Assembly: GCF_024347195.1 (NCBI RefSeq)
Contig: NZ_AP025281.1
Span: 5,084,001-5,148,000, forward strand
From: Aliamphritea hakodatensis
GTDB lineage: Bacteria; Pseudomonadota; Gammaproteobacteria; Pseudomonadales; Balneatricaceae
Direction of reading: 5' to 3'
DNA: 64,000 nt
Position 1 is the stretch's first letter, and every line of letters starts with the position of its first letter. Below the pieces are notes generated by a model. That model was not told the DNA's origin. It did no database searches and worked only from the letters and a program-made list of their open reading frames with translations. The translations under genes were made by a program, and so were the position numbers. Below are positions 8,314-17,287 of this stretch, in pieces.

Positions 8314-9249
8314 ATGCAGGCATTTGTTATTCATCAGTTCGGCGGTCCGGAAGTATTACAGTACCAGCCCTTACCGGTACCTGAACTCAAACCCGGTGAA
8401 GTACTGGTAAAGACAGCCGCTGCAGGGATCAACCCGATTGACTGGAAAACCTGCTCAGGTGGCGGAGCAAGCGCATTTATCGGTAATTTACCCTTCGTGC
8501 CAGGCTGGGAATTCTCCGGCGCCATTGTCAATGGCAACGGCACACGGTGGCAGGCAGACGACCGGGTCTTCGGTATGATCCGCTTCCCAGAACCTGCCGG
8601 CTGTTATGCCGAATACATTGCCGTACCGGCCGACCAGATCGCCCGGGTGCCTGATATTGTCGAGCTCGAGGAAGCCGGTGGCCTGGCCACCGCCAGCCTG
8701 ACTGCATGGCAGGCACTGTTTGACAAAGGCCAGCTGAAAGCCGGCCAGTGTGTACTGATACTGGGCGCCGCCGGAGGTGTCGGACATTTAGCCGTGCAAC
8801 TGGCGAAGTGGGCCGGGGCACATGTGCTGGGTACCGCCTCTATGCATAACCATGAATTTCTGGGCGATTTAGGCGTTGACCGGGTCATCGATTACCAACA
8901 TAAGCGGGTGCCGGAACACGCCAAAGACATTGACCTGATCATTGACTGTGTCGGCGGGGAGAGCGGCATTGAAGCCCTTGAATGCCTGAAGCCGGATGGC
9001 AGACTGGTCACCCTGCCGTCAGTCACAAAAGACATCGTCGCCGCTGCCGGCCAGGCCCAGAACCGCCATGTTGAGGCGATCAGAGTTATGCCAGATGCCG
9101 CCCAGCTGGAACAGATCATCGCCCTCTACGCCGATGATATTCTGCGCCTGCAGCTCAATGACAGCTACCGGCCCGATCAGTTGGAGGAAGCCTTCGAGCT
9201 GAGCGCAACCGGCCATGTATGCGGGAAACTGATTCTCAGCTTCGCCTGA
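8314..9249 (+). CDS. NADP-dependent MDR-family oxidoreductase (quinone oxidoreductase-like)
   Basis: A 311-residue zinc-independent medium-chain dehydrogenase/reductase. The N-terminal GroES-like domain runs to about 125 (GINPIDWK, PGWEFSGAIV), and the Rossmann domain contains LGAAGGVGHLAVQLAKWAG for the dinucleotide. The cysteines that bind structural and catalytic zinc in alcohol dehydrogenases are absent. Related enzymes reduce quinones or enones with NADPH, often under oxidative or electrophile stress; the substrate here is unknown. It is monocistronic, with repeated operator-like bases upstream and a strong terminator downstream. Confidence 0.88.
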   Translation: MQAFVIHQFGGPEVLQYQPLPVPELKPGEVLVKTAAAGINPIDWKTCSGGGASAFIGNLPFVPGWEFSGAIVNGNGTRWQADDRVFGMIRFPEPAGCYAEYIAVPADQIARVPDIVELEEAGGLATASLTAWQALFDKGQLKAGQCVLILGAAGGVGHLAVQLAKWAGAHVLGTASMHNHEFLGDLGVDRVIDYQHKRVPEHAKDIDLIIDCVGGESGIEALECLKPDGRLVTLPSVTKDIVAAAGQAQNRHVEAIRVMPDAAQLEQIIALYADDILRLQLNDSYRPDQLEEAFELSATGHVCGKLILSFA

Positions 9250-9254
9250 ATAGC

Positions 9255-9295
9255 TGGCATAAAAAAACCGCGCCAGGCGCGGTTTTTTTATGCCA
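9255..9295. terminator. Long palindromic bidirectional terminator
   Basis: A perfect 19-base stem (TGGCATAAAAAAACCGCGC and its complement) around the loop CAG. The GC core with A-run and T-run terminates both the oxidoreductase and the convergent gene. Confidence 0.92.
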
Positions 9296-9313
9296 GGACA
9301 AACCTTTAACGGC

Positions 9314-9745
9314 TTAACTGCTACACAGCTGCTGCTTCTGGCGCATCAGTAACCGGCAACCGGAACCGTTAATGCCTGCTGCCAGACAACTGTCTTTCAT
9401 CCAGGCTTTATCATCTTCACTGGGGTCTTCAGCAAACGCTGGCACATTATCACAGAAACCTTCACTTGGAAGGCTGGTTTGCCAGCAGGCTTTCAGCAGA
9501 ATCCCGTTATTCACGGTGCACTTATATTCTGAATCCTGACACTGATCGAAAGATGCCAGTGCGGCCTCAAAGCAGCCCTGCTGATCCGTGCCGCTTCCCA
9601 GAGACGTCCCCTGTTGCTGGAATGCCTGCTGCTCCTGCTGACTTGCACGGTTCCATTCTTCCAGCCACTGCGGCCCCGCCAGCCAGGCCCACAGCAACCC
9701 GGCAATACTGATCAGCAGAATGCCCAGCCAGATTTTCTTAGCCAT
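9314..9745 (-). CDS. Hypothetical N-anchored cysteine-rich protein
   Basis: 143 residues: a single hydrophobic helix at about 5-24, a Gln-rich spacer, then a predicted periplasmic domain with eight cysteines (for example CFEAALASFDQCQDSEYKC and, at the end, CRLLMRQKQQLC). The even number and spacing suggest disulfides. The preceding gene on this strand ends only 26 bases away. I do not recognise the family; a role in the envelope is only inferred from topology. Confidence 0.65.
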   Translation of the reverse strand: MAKKIWLGILLISIAGLLWAWLAGPQWLEEWNRASQQEQQAFQQQGTSLGSGTDQQGCFEAALASFDQCQDSEYKCTVNNGILLKACWQTSLPSEGFCDNVPAFAEDPSEDDKAWMKDSCLAAGINGSGCRLLMRQKQQLCSS

Positions 9746-9771
9746 TGATTATCCTTTCCACTGCACGCCCC

Positions 9772-10029
9772 TCAGCGGGCCCGTACATAAAGACCATATA
9801 AACAGCAAGCAAGCCCTAACACTGACAGTAGCATCACCGAATTCACCAGCACCGGGTTACGCTGCCCAAAGGGTACAAATGCCTGTTCAGTTTCGCTGCA
9901 TGACTGCGCATAAGGGTCAAATGACAATCCCTGCGCCTGACAATCCCGCATAACGCCCAGGTCCTGCCAGAACAGCGCCATCAGCACCACGCCGGGTAAA
10001 ATCAGTAACGCCAACCCCAGTTTCAGCAT
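9772..10029 (-). CDS. Hypothetical two-helix membrane protein
   Basis: 85 residues, with hydrophobic segments at about 3-21 and 60-80 and a periplasmic-looking loop containing two cysteines (DCQAQ and SCSETE) that could pair. Its ATG overlaps the stop of the DUF416 gene as ATGA, so translation is coupled. The next gene downstream is another anchored Cys-containing protein, so the three appear to be one operon. No family recognised. Confidence 0.65.
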   Translation of the reverse strand: MLKLGLALLILPGVVLMALFWQDLGVMRDCQAQGLSFDPYAQSCSETEQAFVPFGQRNPVLVNSVMLLSVLGLACCLYGLYVRAR

Positions 10030-10625
10030 CAGTCGTCGCTCACACCGATATTACTGACACCTTCGTTAGCCGCCAGTTCGCGCAGTTCAGCAATGAATTT
10101 GGCATTTGGCTGCTTCACACTGTTAATACGGCGCACCACTTCTTCCTGGAACGCTTCTTCCTGCAACATCATGTCGTGGTTACTGATCAGCCGCAGGACT
10201 TCTTCATCAGATAACTGCGCTTCGGCAGTCACTTCCACAAAGGTTGCCACACATTCCAGCGACAGATTGCCGATATTTGCCGCTTCCGCCCGGCTGTTAT
10301 CCAGTAAACAGCTGACACAGGAAAATAATGCCACCATGGCATCCAGTGCCGGCGATGCACCGTACATATCGAACTCATCCAAATCCGGCATATTGTCTTC
10401 AATATTGCTCAGCTGAACTTCAAAGTTCATTTTTGCACCGGTGTTCCCCAGATGGTTCCAGACACCGTCGAGAATCTGCCGCACCTGCTGCCGGTCACCA
10501 AACTCCAGCAACCGGGAAAACAATGCAAAATTCGGATACATACGTTCAGTCAGCGCAACCGAAAAGGCCGTCAGTTGCCACCCATCCAGGGCCTTGATCT
10601 CTTTTTCCAGCATCCACTGTGACAT
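10029..10625 (-). CDS. DUF416 family protein (YjaG-like)
   Basis: A soluble 198-residue helical protein matching YjaG/DUF416: LTAFSVALTERMYPNFALFSRL near the N terminus and the acidic block NIEDNMPDLDEFDMYGASPALDA in the middle. The family is widespread in gammaproteobacteria, usually single copy, function unknown. It is first in a three-gene operon and is stop-start coupled to the next gene. The start (MSQWMLEKE) fits the family length. Confidence 0.88.
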   Translation of the reverse strand: MSQWMLEKEIKALDGWQLTAFSVALTERMYPNFALFSRLLEFGDRQQVRQILDGVWNHLGNTGAKMNFEVQLSNIEDNMPDLDEFDMYGASPALDAMVALFSCVSCLLDNSRAEAANIGNLSLECVATFVEVTAEAQLSDEEVLRLISNHDMMLQEEAFQEEVVRRINSVKQPNAKFIAELRELAANEGVSNIGVSDD

Positions 10626-10834
10626 AGCAGAATTCTCTTTGGTTTAAAGTGCTCTATTGTACGGGTATTGGTAGATTTTGCAGCTTTTCAGCTGCAAAAC
10701 TGTGACTTTTCCCGCCTCTGAAAGGGAAATTTACCCGCCAGCGCCAAACTGTTGTTTTAATAACCAAGATGCTTAATATTATTCGGTTTTTTCTTGTTAT
10801 ACTGACCGGTAAATTTTCCAAAAGACGCGCTCCT

Positions 10835-11386
10835 ATGAAAAGTAACTTCATGGTTAAAGCCATTAACTGTCTCGACGGTCTGAGTGAATGCATTGGCCGT
10901 TCTATTTCCTGGCTGACGCTGGCCATGGTGATTGTCACCTTCATTGTTGTTGTCATGCGGTATGTGTTCGAAGTGGGCAACATCCAGCTACAGGAATCGG
11001 TCATTTACATGCACAGTTTTGTGTTCCTGCTCGCCGCCGGATACACCCTGAAACATGACGGCCATGTACGGGTGGATATTTTCTACCGGCCGCTGGGTGA
11101 ACGCGGTAAAGCCATCATCAACATCATTGGCACCCTGTTTCTGTTATTCCCGGTTGCCGGATTTATTTTGTGGATCTCCTGGGACTATGTCGCCTTCTCC
11201 TGGAAAAATCTGGAAGGCTCGCAGGAAGCCGGTGGTATAGAGGCCCTCTTTATCCTCAAAACCTGCCTCATTGTCATGCCTGTACTGATGCTCCTGCAGG
11301 GGCTGGCAGAACTGTTACGTAATCTGCTAGTGCTGACCGGCGACGGCCACCTGTTAAAAACTGATGACCTGGAGCACCCGTTATGA
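10835..11386 (+). CDS. TRAP transporter small membrane subunit (DctQ)
   Basis: Small subunit of a tripartite ATP-independent periplasmic transporter: four hydrophobic helices in 183 residues, with the conserved MRYVFE segment in the first half. The ATG at 10835 (MKSNFMVK) is preferred over an upstream ATG at 10769 that would add a basic, atypical extension. Its stop overlaps the DctM start as ATGA. No binding-protein gene is adjacent; the likely partner is the TakP-like protein at 16157-17287, five genes away on the other strand. Confidence 0.9.
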   Translation: MKSNFMVKAINCLDGLSECIGRSISWLTLAMVIVTFIVVVMRYVFEVGNIQLQESVIYMHSFVFLLAAGYTLKHDGHVRVDIFYRPLGERGKAIINIIGTLFLLFPVAGFILWISWDYVAFSWKNLEGSQEAGGIEALFILKTCLIVMPVLMLLQGLAELLRNLLVLTGDGHLLKTDDLEHPL

Positions 11387-12765
11387 TCACTGAATTACTG
11401 CCGCTGCTGTTATTTCTGGGCGCAATTATTGTCCTGCTGCTGGGCTATTCAGTGGCCTTTTCTCTGGCGGGCACAGGTCTGATTTTTGCCGCCATCGGTA
11501 TTATGACCGGCACTTTTGAACCCCAGTTTCTGGAGGCCGTGCCAAACCGTATTTTCGGCATCATGAACAACACAGTACTGATTGCAGTGCCCCTGTTTGT
11601 CTTTATGGGCGTCATGCTGGAACGCTCTAAAATTGCTGAAGATCTGTTGGATACCATGGCAGCACTGTTCGGCCCGCTGCGGGGCGGCCTGGGTATTTCA
11701 GTGACCGTCGTCGGTATGTTACTGGCCGCCAGTACCGGCATTGTCGGGGCAACCGTGGTTACCATGGGCCTGTTATCCCTGCCAACCATGCTGCGCCGGG
11801 GTTATGACCCGGGTGTTGCCACCGGCACCATCTGTGCGTCCGGTACGCTGGGGCAGATCATCCCGCCATCCATCGTACTGGTGTTACTGGGTGATGTAAT
11901 TTCATCTGCGTATCAGCAATCCCAGCTGGACCGGGGGATCTTCTCACCGGAAACCGTCACCGTCGGCGATCTGTTTCTGGGGGCCCTGATTCCGGGTCTG
12001 ATGCTGGTCGGTGCCTATATTCTCTATCTGGTGGGTAAGGCCATTTTTCAGCCGGACACGGTGCCAGCTATCCCGGAAGAAGAGCGTACCGCAATGGATA
12101 ACATGCTCCAGCGAGTATGTTCTGCCCTGTTACCGCCGGTTTTACTGGTCGGGCTGGTGCTGGGCTCCATTCTGGCGGGCTGGGCAACGCCGACAGAAGC
12201 CGCATCGGTGGGTGCAGTGGGCGCCATTCTGCTGGCCCTGATGCGCCGCTGTCTGACGCTGGAGATTCTGAAAGAAGTCATGCAGACCACCACCCAGGTC
12301 AGCTCCATGGTATTTATTATTCTGGTAGGTGCCTCAATCTTCTCGCTGGTCTTCCGCGGCTACGGCGGTGACGATCTGGTACGGGAATTTCTGACAGATC
12401 TGCCCGGTGGCGTATTCGGCGCGGTCCTGCTGGTGATGCTGGTCATCTTCCTGCTCGGCTTCTTCCTGGACTTCATTGAAATCACCTTCGTTGTGGTGCC
12501 AATTGTTGCGCCGATTCTGCTGTCGATGGGGCTGGACCCGATCTGGCTGGGCATTATGATCGCCATCAACCTGCAGACTTCGTTCCTGACGCCGCCGTTC
12601 GGGTTTGCCCTGTTCTATCTTCGCGGGGTCGCACCGGCCAGCATCACGACGATGCAGATTTACCGGGGCGTTATCCCGTTTATACTGATTCAGTTACTGG
12701 CACTGATCGCCATCGCGCAGTGGCCGGCACTGGCAACCTGGTTACCGACACTGGTTTACGGATAA
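11383..12765 (+). CDS. TRAP transporter large membrane subunit (DctM)
   Basis: A 460-residue channel subunit with about 12 helices and the DctM signatures: GVMLERSKIAEDLL, an ASTGIVGATVVTMGLL segment, GTLGQIIPPSIVLVLLGD and ATPTEAASVGAVGA. It drives sodium-coupled uptake of organic acids bound by the periplasmic partner. A cytoplasmic insert near residues 165-235 makes it slightly longer than the C4-dicarboxylate type and is typical of the mannitol/chloroaromatic and keto-acid group. Translation is coupled to the small subunit. Confidence 0.93.
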   Translation: MITELLPLLLFLGAIIVLLLGYSVAFSLAGTGLIFAAIGIMTGTFEPQFLEAVPNRIFGIMNNTVLIAVPLFVFMGVMLERSKIAEDLLDTMAALFGPLRGGLGISVTVVGMLLAASTGIVGATVVTMGLLSLPTMLRRGYDPGVATGTICASGTLGQIIPPSIVLVLLGDVISSAYQQSQLDRGIFSPETVTVGDLFLGALIPGLMLVGAYILYLVGKAIFQPDTVPAIPEEERTAMDNMLQRVCSALLPPVLLVGLVLGSILAGWATPTEAASVGAVGAILLALMRRCLTLEILKEVMQTTTQVSSMVFIILVGASIFSLVFRGYGGDDLVREFLTDLPGGVFGAVLLVMLVIFLLGFFLDFIEITFVVVPIVAPILLSMGLDPIWLGIMIAINLQTSFLTPPFGFALFYLRGVAPASITTMQIYRGVIPFILIQLLALIAIAQWPALATWLPTLVYG

Positions 12766-12784
12766 AACATCTGAGGGAAAAAGA

Positions 12785-13975
12785 ATGACGGCTAAAGCAA
12801 CCGGAATTTGCATGCTGACCAGCCTGTTTATCAGTCTGACAGCACACGGATCGGATACCGACGCCTGCATAAGCAGCTTCGCAGCCGGCCAGCTGGAACA
12901 GGCCCGGCAGCAGTGCGAACCACTGGCAGATCAGGGCTTTCCTGAGGCCAACTTCATCATGGCCCGGATTACTACCGACACACAGCCAGTGGATTACCCC
13001 AAAGCGATCTACTGGCTGCAACGGGCCACAGAGCTGGAGCATGCAGAAGCAGCTTACAACCTTGGCATTGCCTATCAGACCGGCACCGGTATCACCAAAG
13101 ACCTGCCTCTGGCCATCAAGACCTACCAGCAGTCCGCCTCACTGGGCAACGCAAAAGCCCAGCGAAATTTAGGACTGATGTACAGCGCCGGTATCGGCAC
13201 CGCACAGAACTACCCGAAAGCCTTTGAATATTTCACCGCATCGGCCGGTGCCGGTGAAGCCGCCAGCCAGTACAATCTGGGCATTATGTACCTGCAGGGC
13301 ACCGGCACTGCACCAAATCCCGGACTGGCACAGGAATGGCTGACCCGCGCTGCCGAAAACGGCGACAGTAACGCACAGATGACCCTTGGCGTAATGTTAC
13401 AGGACTCAGACCTGGATGCCAGCCTGCTGTGGTATAACCGGGCAGCGGAACAGAACAACCCTTATGCTCTGTATAACCTGGCCATTCTCTACTGGCAAGA
13501 TGAACGGTTAGAGCAAGATCTGAAGCAGGCCACTTATTTTGCCCGGCAGGCTGAACAGCAGGGCCACAGCAAAGGCACTGAGTTGCTGGCACAGATCAAC
13601 CGTCAGACCACACTTACCTCCCCGTCTCTTGCCTCTGAGGAGACAGCCACTGTAGCGACCACAGCGGGTGACAAAGGCCTGCGTGATACAGACTGGGTCA
13701 TGCAGCAGCCTAAGCGTGAATATTTTGCCCAACTGACCCAGCTGAAAACCCGGCAGGAAATCGAACCTTACCTGCGGCAGCATAACCTCACCGGGCTGGT
13801 TGATTACTTCCCGGTTAAAACAAAATTAGGAGAAGTCTACATTATCCTTTTCCGGGACAGCTTCGACGGTGTCGTCACCACCCGGACAGGGATGAAAGGC
13901 AAGGTGCCTGATAAAATCAGCAAAAATGCCTGGATACGTACCTTTGAATCACTGCAAAACGGCATAAAACAATAA
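12785..13975 (+). CDS. Secreted Sel1-repeat protein with SPOR-like C terminus
   Basis: 396 residues: signal peptide at about 1-22 (ends TAHGSD), then about six or seven Sel1/TPR-like helical repeats (pattern A..LG..Y..G.G..K) over about 30-260, a short linker, and a C-terminal segment at about 300-395 (WVMQQPKREYFAQLTQLKT ending WIRTFESLQ) that resembles a SPOR domain. SPOR domains bind denuded glycan strands of peptidoglycan at division sites; the Sel1 array is a protein-binding scaffold. It starts 20 bases after the TRAP gene and has a tandem paralogue downstream. Role in envelope is inferred. Confidence 0.78.
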   Translation: MTAKATGICMLTSLFISLTAHGSDTDACISSFAAGQLEQARQQCEPLADQGFPEANFIMARITTDTQPVDYPKAIYWLQRATELEHAEAAYNLGIAYQTGTGITKDLPLAIKTYQQSASLGNAKAQRNLGLMYSAGIGTAQNYPKAFEYFTASAGAGEAASQYNLGIMYLQGTGTAPNPGLAQEWLTRAAENGDSNAQMTLGVMLQDSDLDASLLWYNRAAEQNNPYALYNLAILYWQDERLEQDLKQATYFARQAEQQGHSKGTELLAQINRQTTLTSPSLASEETATVATTAGDKGLRDTDWVMQQPKREYFAQLTQLKTRQEIEPYLRQHNLTGLVDYFPVKTKLGEVYIILFRDSFDGVVTTRTGMKGKVPDKISKNAWIRTFESLQNGIKQ

Positions 13976-14110
13976 ACACTGACTATTTGCCGGGGTATAA
14001 TGCCCCGGTAACTAATCTGCCGGGACGCAATCTAGTTCACGTCCTGCAGCATTCTCACCTGACTGCTTTCTCTGCAGGCCCAATACACCGGTTTCTGGAG
14101 TAGCACGCTG

Positions 14111-15625
14111 ATGCGTCTGATTACATCTGTCATAGCTGCAATAACCCTGCTCCCAGCGCTGTGTCTGGCGGCGACGCAGCCTGCTCAGGAAGCCTGCCGG
14201 GAAGCCTTTCAGACCAATATGGTTGCAGCAGCACTGGCTGCCTGTGAACCACTGGCCGAACAGGGTGACGGCGAAGCGGCTTTTCTTGCTGCCCGTACCT
14301 ACAGCCTCCATTTTGATGACTTCCAGAGCCAGGCAAACGCCCTGAAATGGCTGCAAGTTGCCCGTCAGGCCGGGCTGCCCGAAGCGGGCTATTATCTGGG
14401 CCTGGCGTACCAGCACGGGCAGGGAACCTATATCGACCTGGATAAGGCCATCGGTGCTTACCGGTTTTCCGCCGACAAGAACAACCCCCATGCCCAGCGC
14501 AATCTGGGCATGCTGTACAAAGAGGGTAACGGTGTCCCGCGGGACGGCGCAAAAGCCTTTGAACTGATCAGCCGTTCTGCCAAAGCCGGTATTATCGACA
14601 GTCAGTTAACGGCCGGTGTGATGTTACTCCGCGGTGAAGGCGTCGAGAAAAATGAACGCCTGGGCCACAGCTGGATCAAGCAGGCCGCCGTCGCCGGCAA
14701 TCAGGATGCACAGCTGGCGCTGGGCATCATGTATTCCGACCTGGATATTGAAGCCAGCATTAACTGGTATGAACAGGCTGCCGCCCAGGATAACCCCTAT
14801 GCGCTCTATCATCTGGCTATCCTCTATCTGAAAGGCCTGCGGGTACCGCAGGATCTGCAGAAAGCCCGTGAATATGCCCGTCACTCTGCTGAACTGGGAC
14901 ACTTATCCAGCTCAACCCTGCTGCAATCCATTGATGAACGGCTGGCGCAAATTTCACCGGAAGAGCGGGCCGCCAAAGCGGAAGAAGAAGCCGCTAAAAC
15001 GGTGATCTCTGAAAAATTGAAATCCGAACTGGTCCCCCACCGCCAGCATACGCCGCAAGCAAAGGTGGCTGTCAAAACAGTCACCGCACCGGCACCTGCT
15101 AAGCCGGCCACTGCGCCACAGCCTTCAAAAGCACCGATGCCTGCAAAGCCCACCAAACCGGCCAGCACACCCAAAGCAATCACCCTTGCTAAACCGGCCC
15201 CGGCAACTGAAAAACCGGCAGCACCGGCACCGAAGGTTTCCACTAAAAACCTGACCTCCGGCCAGCGCCTTACCGCCATCAGCAAACCGGCACCCGTGGC
15301 TGCAGCGCCGGCCGTTTCCGGGCTGCAAAGTCTGGAGTGGATTCTGTTGCAGCCAGGTAAGGAATATCTGACCCAACTGGTGCAGCTGGCCACCCTTGAG
15401 CAGGTGGATGTCTATATACGTCAGCATAAACTGAGCGGAAAAGTCATCTACTTCCCGGCCCGCACCCAGCTTGGTGATGTTTATATCATCCTGTTCAGAA
15501 CCGGGGTAACCCGCATCAAACAGGCCCGTATTATCAGCCGTGAAGCCTTACCGGCCAGCCTGGTGGACAACGCCTGGATCAGACCTTTCAAATCATTACA
15601 GAAGGCTGTCAGACCGGCTCAGTAA
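14111..15625 (+). CDS. Paralogous Sel1-SPOR protein with Ala-Pro-Lys linker
   Basis: 504 residues with the same plan as its neighbour: signal peptide (about 1-20), Cys-containing N-terminal region, Sel1-like repeats at about 55-285, then a long low-complexity Ala/Pro/Lys/Thr linker at about 305-395, and a SPOR-like end (about 408-504, LEWILLQPGKEYLTQLVQL to WIRPFKSLQKAV). The linker would let the SPOR end reach peptidoglycan while repeats dock elsewhere. Both proteins share the phrase E.Y..QL.QL at the start of the C-terminal domain, showing duplication. Partner and exact function unknown. Confidence 0.8.
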   Translation: MRLITSVIAAITLLPALCLAATQPAQEACREAFQTNMVAAALAACEPLAEQGDGEAAFLAARTYSLHFDDFQSQANALKWLQVARQAGLPEAGYYLGLAYQHGQGTYIDLDKAIGAYRFSADKNNPHAQRNLGMLYKEGNGVPRDGAKAFELISRSAKAGIIDSQLTAGVMLLRGEGVEKNERLGHSWIKQAAVAGNQDAQLALGIMYSDLDIEASINWYEQAAAQDNPYALYHLAILYLKGLRVPQDLQKAREYARHSAELGHLSSSTLLQSIDERLAQISPEERAAKAEEEAAKTVISEKLKSELVPHRQHTPQAKVAVKTVTAPAPAKPATAPQPSKAPMPAKPTKPASTPKAITLAKPAPATEKPAAPAPKVSTKNLTSGQRLTAISKPAPVAAAPAVSGLQSLEWILLQPGKEYLTQLVQLATLEQVDVYIRQHKLSGKVIYFPARTQLGDVYIILFRTGVTRIKQARIISREALPASLVDNAWIRPFKSLQKAVRPAQ

Positions 15626-15646
15626 ACAGCAGAACAGGGAGTGTTT

Positions 15647-16102
15647 ATGCAATACGGATTATTACTGCTCGCCATCGCCGCCGGTTTTATGCTGCCCATT
15701 CAGGGCGCGCTCAATGCCCGGCTGGGCGGCTTAATGGAACATCCTATGCAGGCGACCCTGATCTCTTACATCGGTGGTCTGATCGCCTGTTTACTGGTGC
15801 TGTTTTTTGTCCAGCGCAGTGTGCCGGAAATCCGTAAGCTCACAGAAATTAACTGGTATCTGTACTGCGGCGGCTTTCTCGGTGCCGTATTTGTCAGCGC
15901 CATGCTTTACCTGATGCCCAGGATCGGCATCGCCAACATGCTGGCCGCGGCCATCGTCGGCCAGCTCATTATGTCTACCGTACTGGATCATTTTGGTGCG
16001 CTGGGTAACCCGCAGATTCCAGTCAACAGCTCCCGGATCATTGGCATCGTTCTGCTGCTGGCCGGCCTCTATTTCATTCAGCGTTCCCGCTCGGTGATCT
16101 GA
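15647..16102 (+). CDS. DMT-superfamily inner-membrane protein (YdcZ/DUF606)
   Basis: About 151 residues in five hydrophobic helices with the DUF606 pattern IQGALNARLGG near the N terminus and the GFLGAVFV and RIGIANMLAAAIVGQL segments. The family is half the size of EamA carriers and is thought to transport small molecules, substrate unknown. The ATG at 15647 is used because AGGGAG lies five bases before it; an upstream GTG at 15641 abuts that site. It is the last gene before a strong bidirectional terminator. Confidence 0.85.
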   Translation: MQYGLLLLAIAAGFMLPIQGALNARLGGLMEHPMQATLISYIGGLIACLLVLFFVQRSVPEIRKLTEINWYLYCGGFLGAVFVSAMLYLMPRIGIANMLAAAIVGQLIMSTVLDHFGALGNPQIPVNSSRIIGIVLLLAGLYFIQRSRSVI

Positions 16103-16113
16103 ATACCGGGCAC

Positions 16114-16141
16114 AAAAAAGGCCGCGAATGCGGCCTTTTTT
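16114..16141. terminator. Bidirectional terminator
   Basis: Stem GGCCGC/GCGGCC with GAAT loop, six As before and six Ts after. Lies between the YdcZ-like gene and the convergent TRAP binding-protein gene. Confidence 0.93.
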
Positions 16142-16156
16142 AGCGGTTCCGAACGG

Positions 16157-17287
16157 TTACAGCGAGCGGGCGTTAAGGTACGCCTGTTCAGACACTGCGT
16201 GCCACTTCTTCGCCTGATCGCGGAATTTAACGAAAGAATCGAACACTTTCTTCGACATTGGATCTTTCGCCGCTTCTTCTGCCACCACTTCATCAGACAG
16301 ATCTTTCATCTGAATCAGTACTTCATCCGGGAATTTACGCAGTTCAACATTGTGCTCATTCACCAGCTGTTCCAGTGCGTGGTTGTTCTTCGCAGTGAAG
16401 TCAGCCAGCATGTCCTGGTTAGCCACACGGATCGCGTTACGGACGATAGACTGCAGGTCAGCCGGCAGTTTCTCAAACGCTTCCTTATTGATGAAGGTTT
16501 CCAGCGTAGTGCCCGGCTCATGCCAGCCCGGGTAGTAGTAGAATTTAGCCGCTTTATGCAGACCGAATGCCAGATCGTTATACGGGCCAACCCACTCAGT
16601 CGCATCGATCGCACCGGACTGCAGTGACGGGAAGATTTCACCGCCCGGCAACAGTACCGGGGTACCGCCGGCACGCTTCAGTACTTCACCGCCCAGACCC
16701 GGAATCCGCATTTTCAGCCCTTTCAGGTCTTCAACGCTGTTAATTTCACGGTTGAACCAGCCACCCATCTGTACACCGGTGTTACCGGCAGCGCCCGGAA
16801 TCAGACCGAACTCAGCATACACTTCTTCCCACAGTTCCATGCCGCCGCCGTGATACAGCCAGGAGTTCATTTCCTGAGCCGTCAGACCAAAAGGTACCGC
16901 CGCAAAAAACTGGGCCGCCGTGGATTTACCCTTCCAGTAGTATGAAGCGCCGTGACCCAGCTCAGCAGTACCGCGGGATACCGCATCGAAAATTTCCAGT
17001 GCGCCAACCAGCTCTTTGGCACCGTATACTTTAACGGTGATGCGGCCGCCGGACATTTCACCGATCAGCTCCGCCAACTTGTTCGCGCCGGTGCCCAGGC
17101 CCGGGAAGTTCTTCGGCCAGGTGGTGACCATTTTCCATTCAATCGGCGCAGGCTTTTCAGGCATAGCCGGTGCGGGTGCCGCTTCAGGCTTACAGTCAGC
17201 AACCGGGGCTTTTTCTTCAGTACAGGCAGCCAGACCGACCGCAGCCGCTCCCAAACCGAGGACTTTAACTATCTCACGACGTTTCAC
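16157..17287 (-). CDS. TRAP substrate-binding protein, TakP-like, Tat/lipoprotein signal
   Basis: A 376-residue DctP-type binding protein close to the 2-keto-acid binder TakP: TTWPKNFPGLGTGANKLAE, then ASYYWKGKS and QSGAIDATEWVGPYND. The start is GTG at 17287, with GGGAG six bases before it; an ATG at 17317 lacks a site. The mature start follows an unusual signal: twin arginines (KRREIVKVLG) and a lipobox LAAC, so it may be Tat-exported and lipid-anchored, then a Pro/Ala-rich tether. The likely membrane partners lie at 10835-12765. Substrate (keto acid) is inferred from family only. Confidence 0.85.
   Translation of the reverse strand: MKRREIVKVLGLGAAAVGLAACTEEKAPVADCKPEAAPAPAMPEKPAPIEWKMVTTWPKNFPGLGTGANKLAELIGEMSGGRITVKVYGAKELVGALEIFDAVSRGTAELGHGASYYWKGKSTAAQFFAAVPFGLTAQEMNSWLYHGGGMELWEEVYAEFGLIPGAAGNTGVQMGGWFNREINSVEDLKGLKMRIPGLGGEVLKRAGGTPVLLPGGEIFPSLQSGAIDATEWVGPYNDLAFGLHKAAKFYYYPGWHEPGTTLETFINKEAFEKLPADLQSIVRNAIRVANQDMLADFTAKNNHALEQLVNEHNVELRKFPDEVLIQMKDLSDEVVAEEAAKDPMSKKVFDSFVKFRDQAKKWHAVSEQAYLNARSL

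Noticed and set aside
13991..14009. Terminator between the Sel1-SPOR genes
   Set aside because: CCGGGG/CCCCGG can pair but no T-run follows on either strand; read-through is likely.
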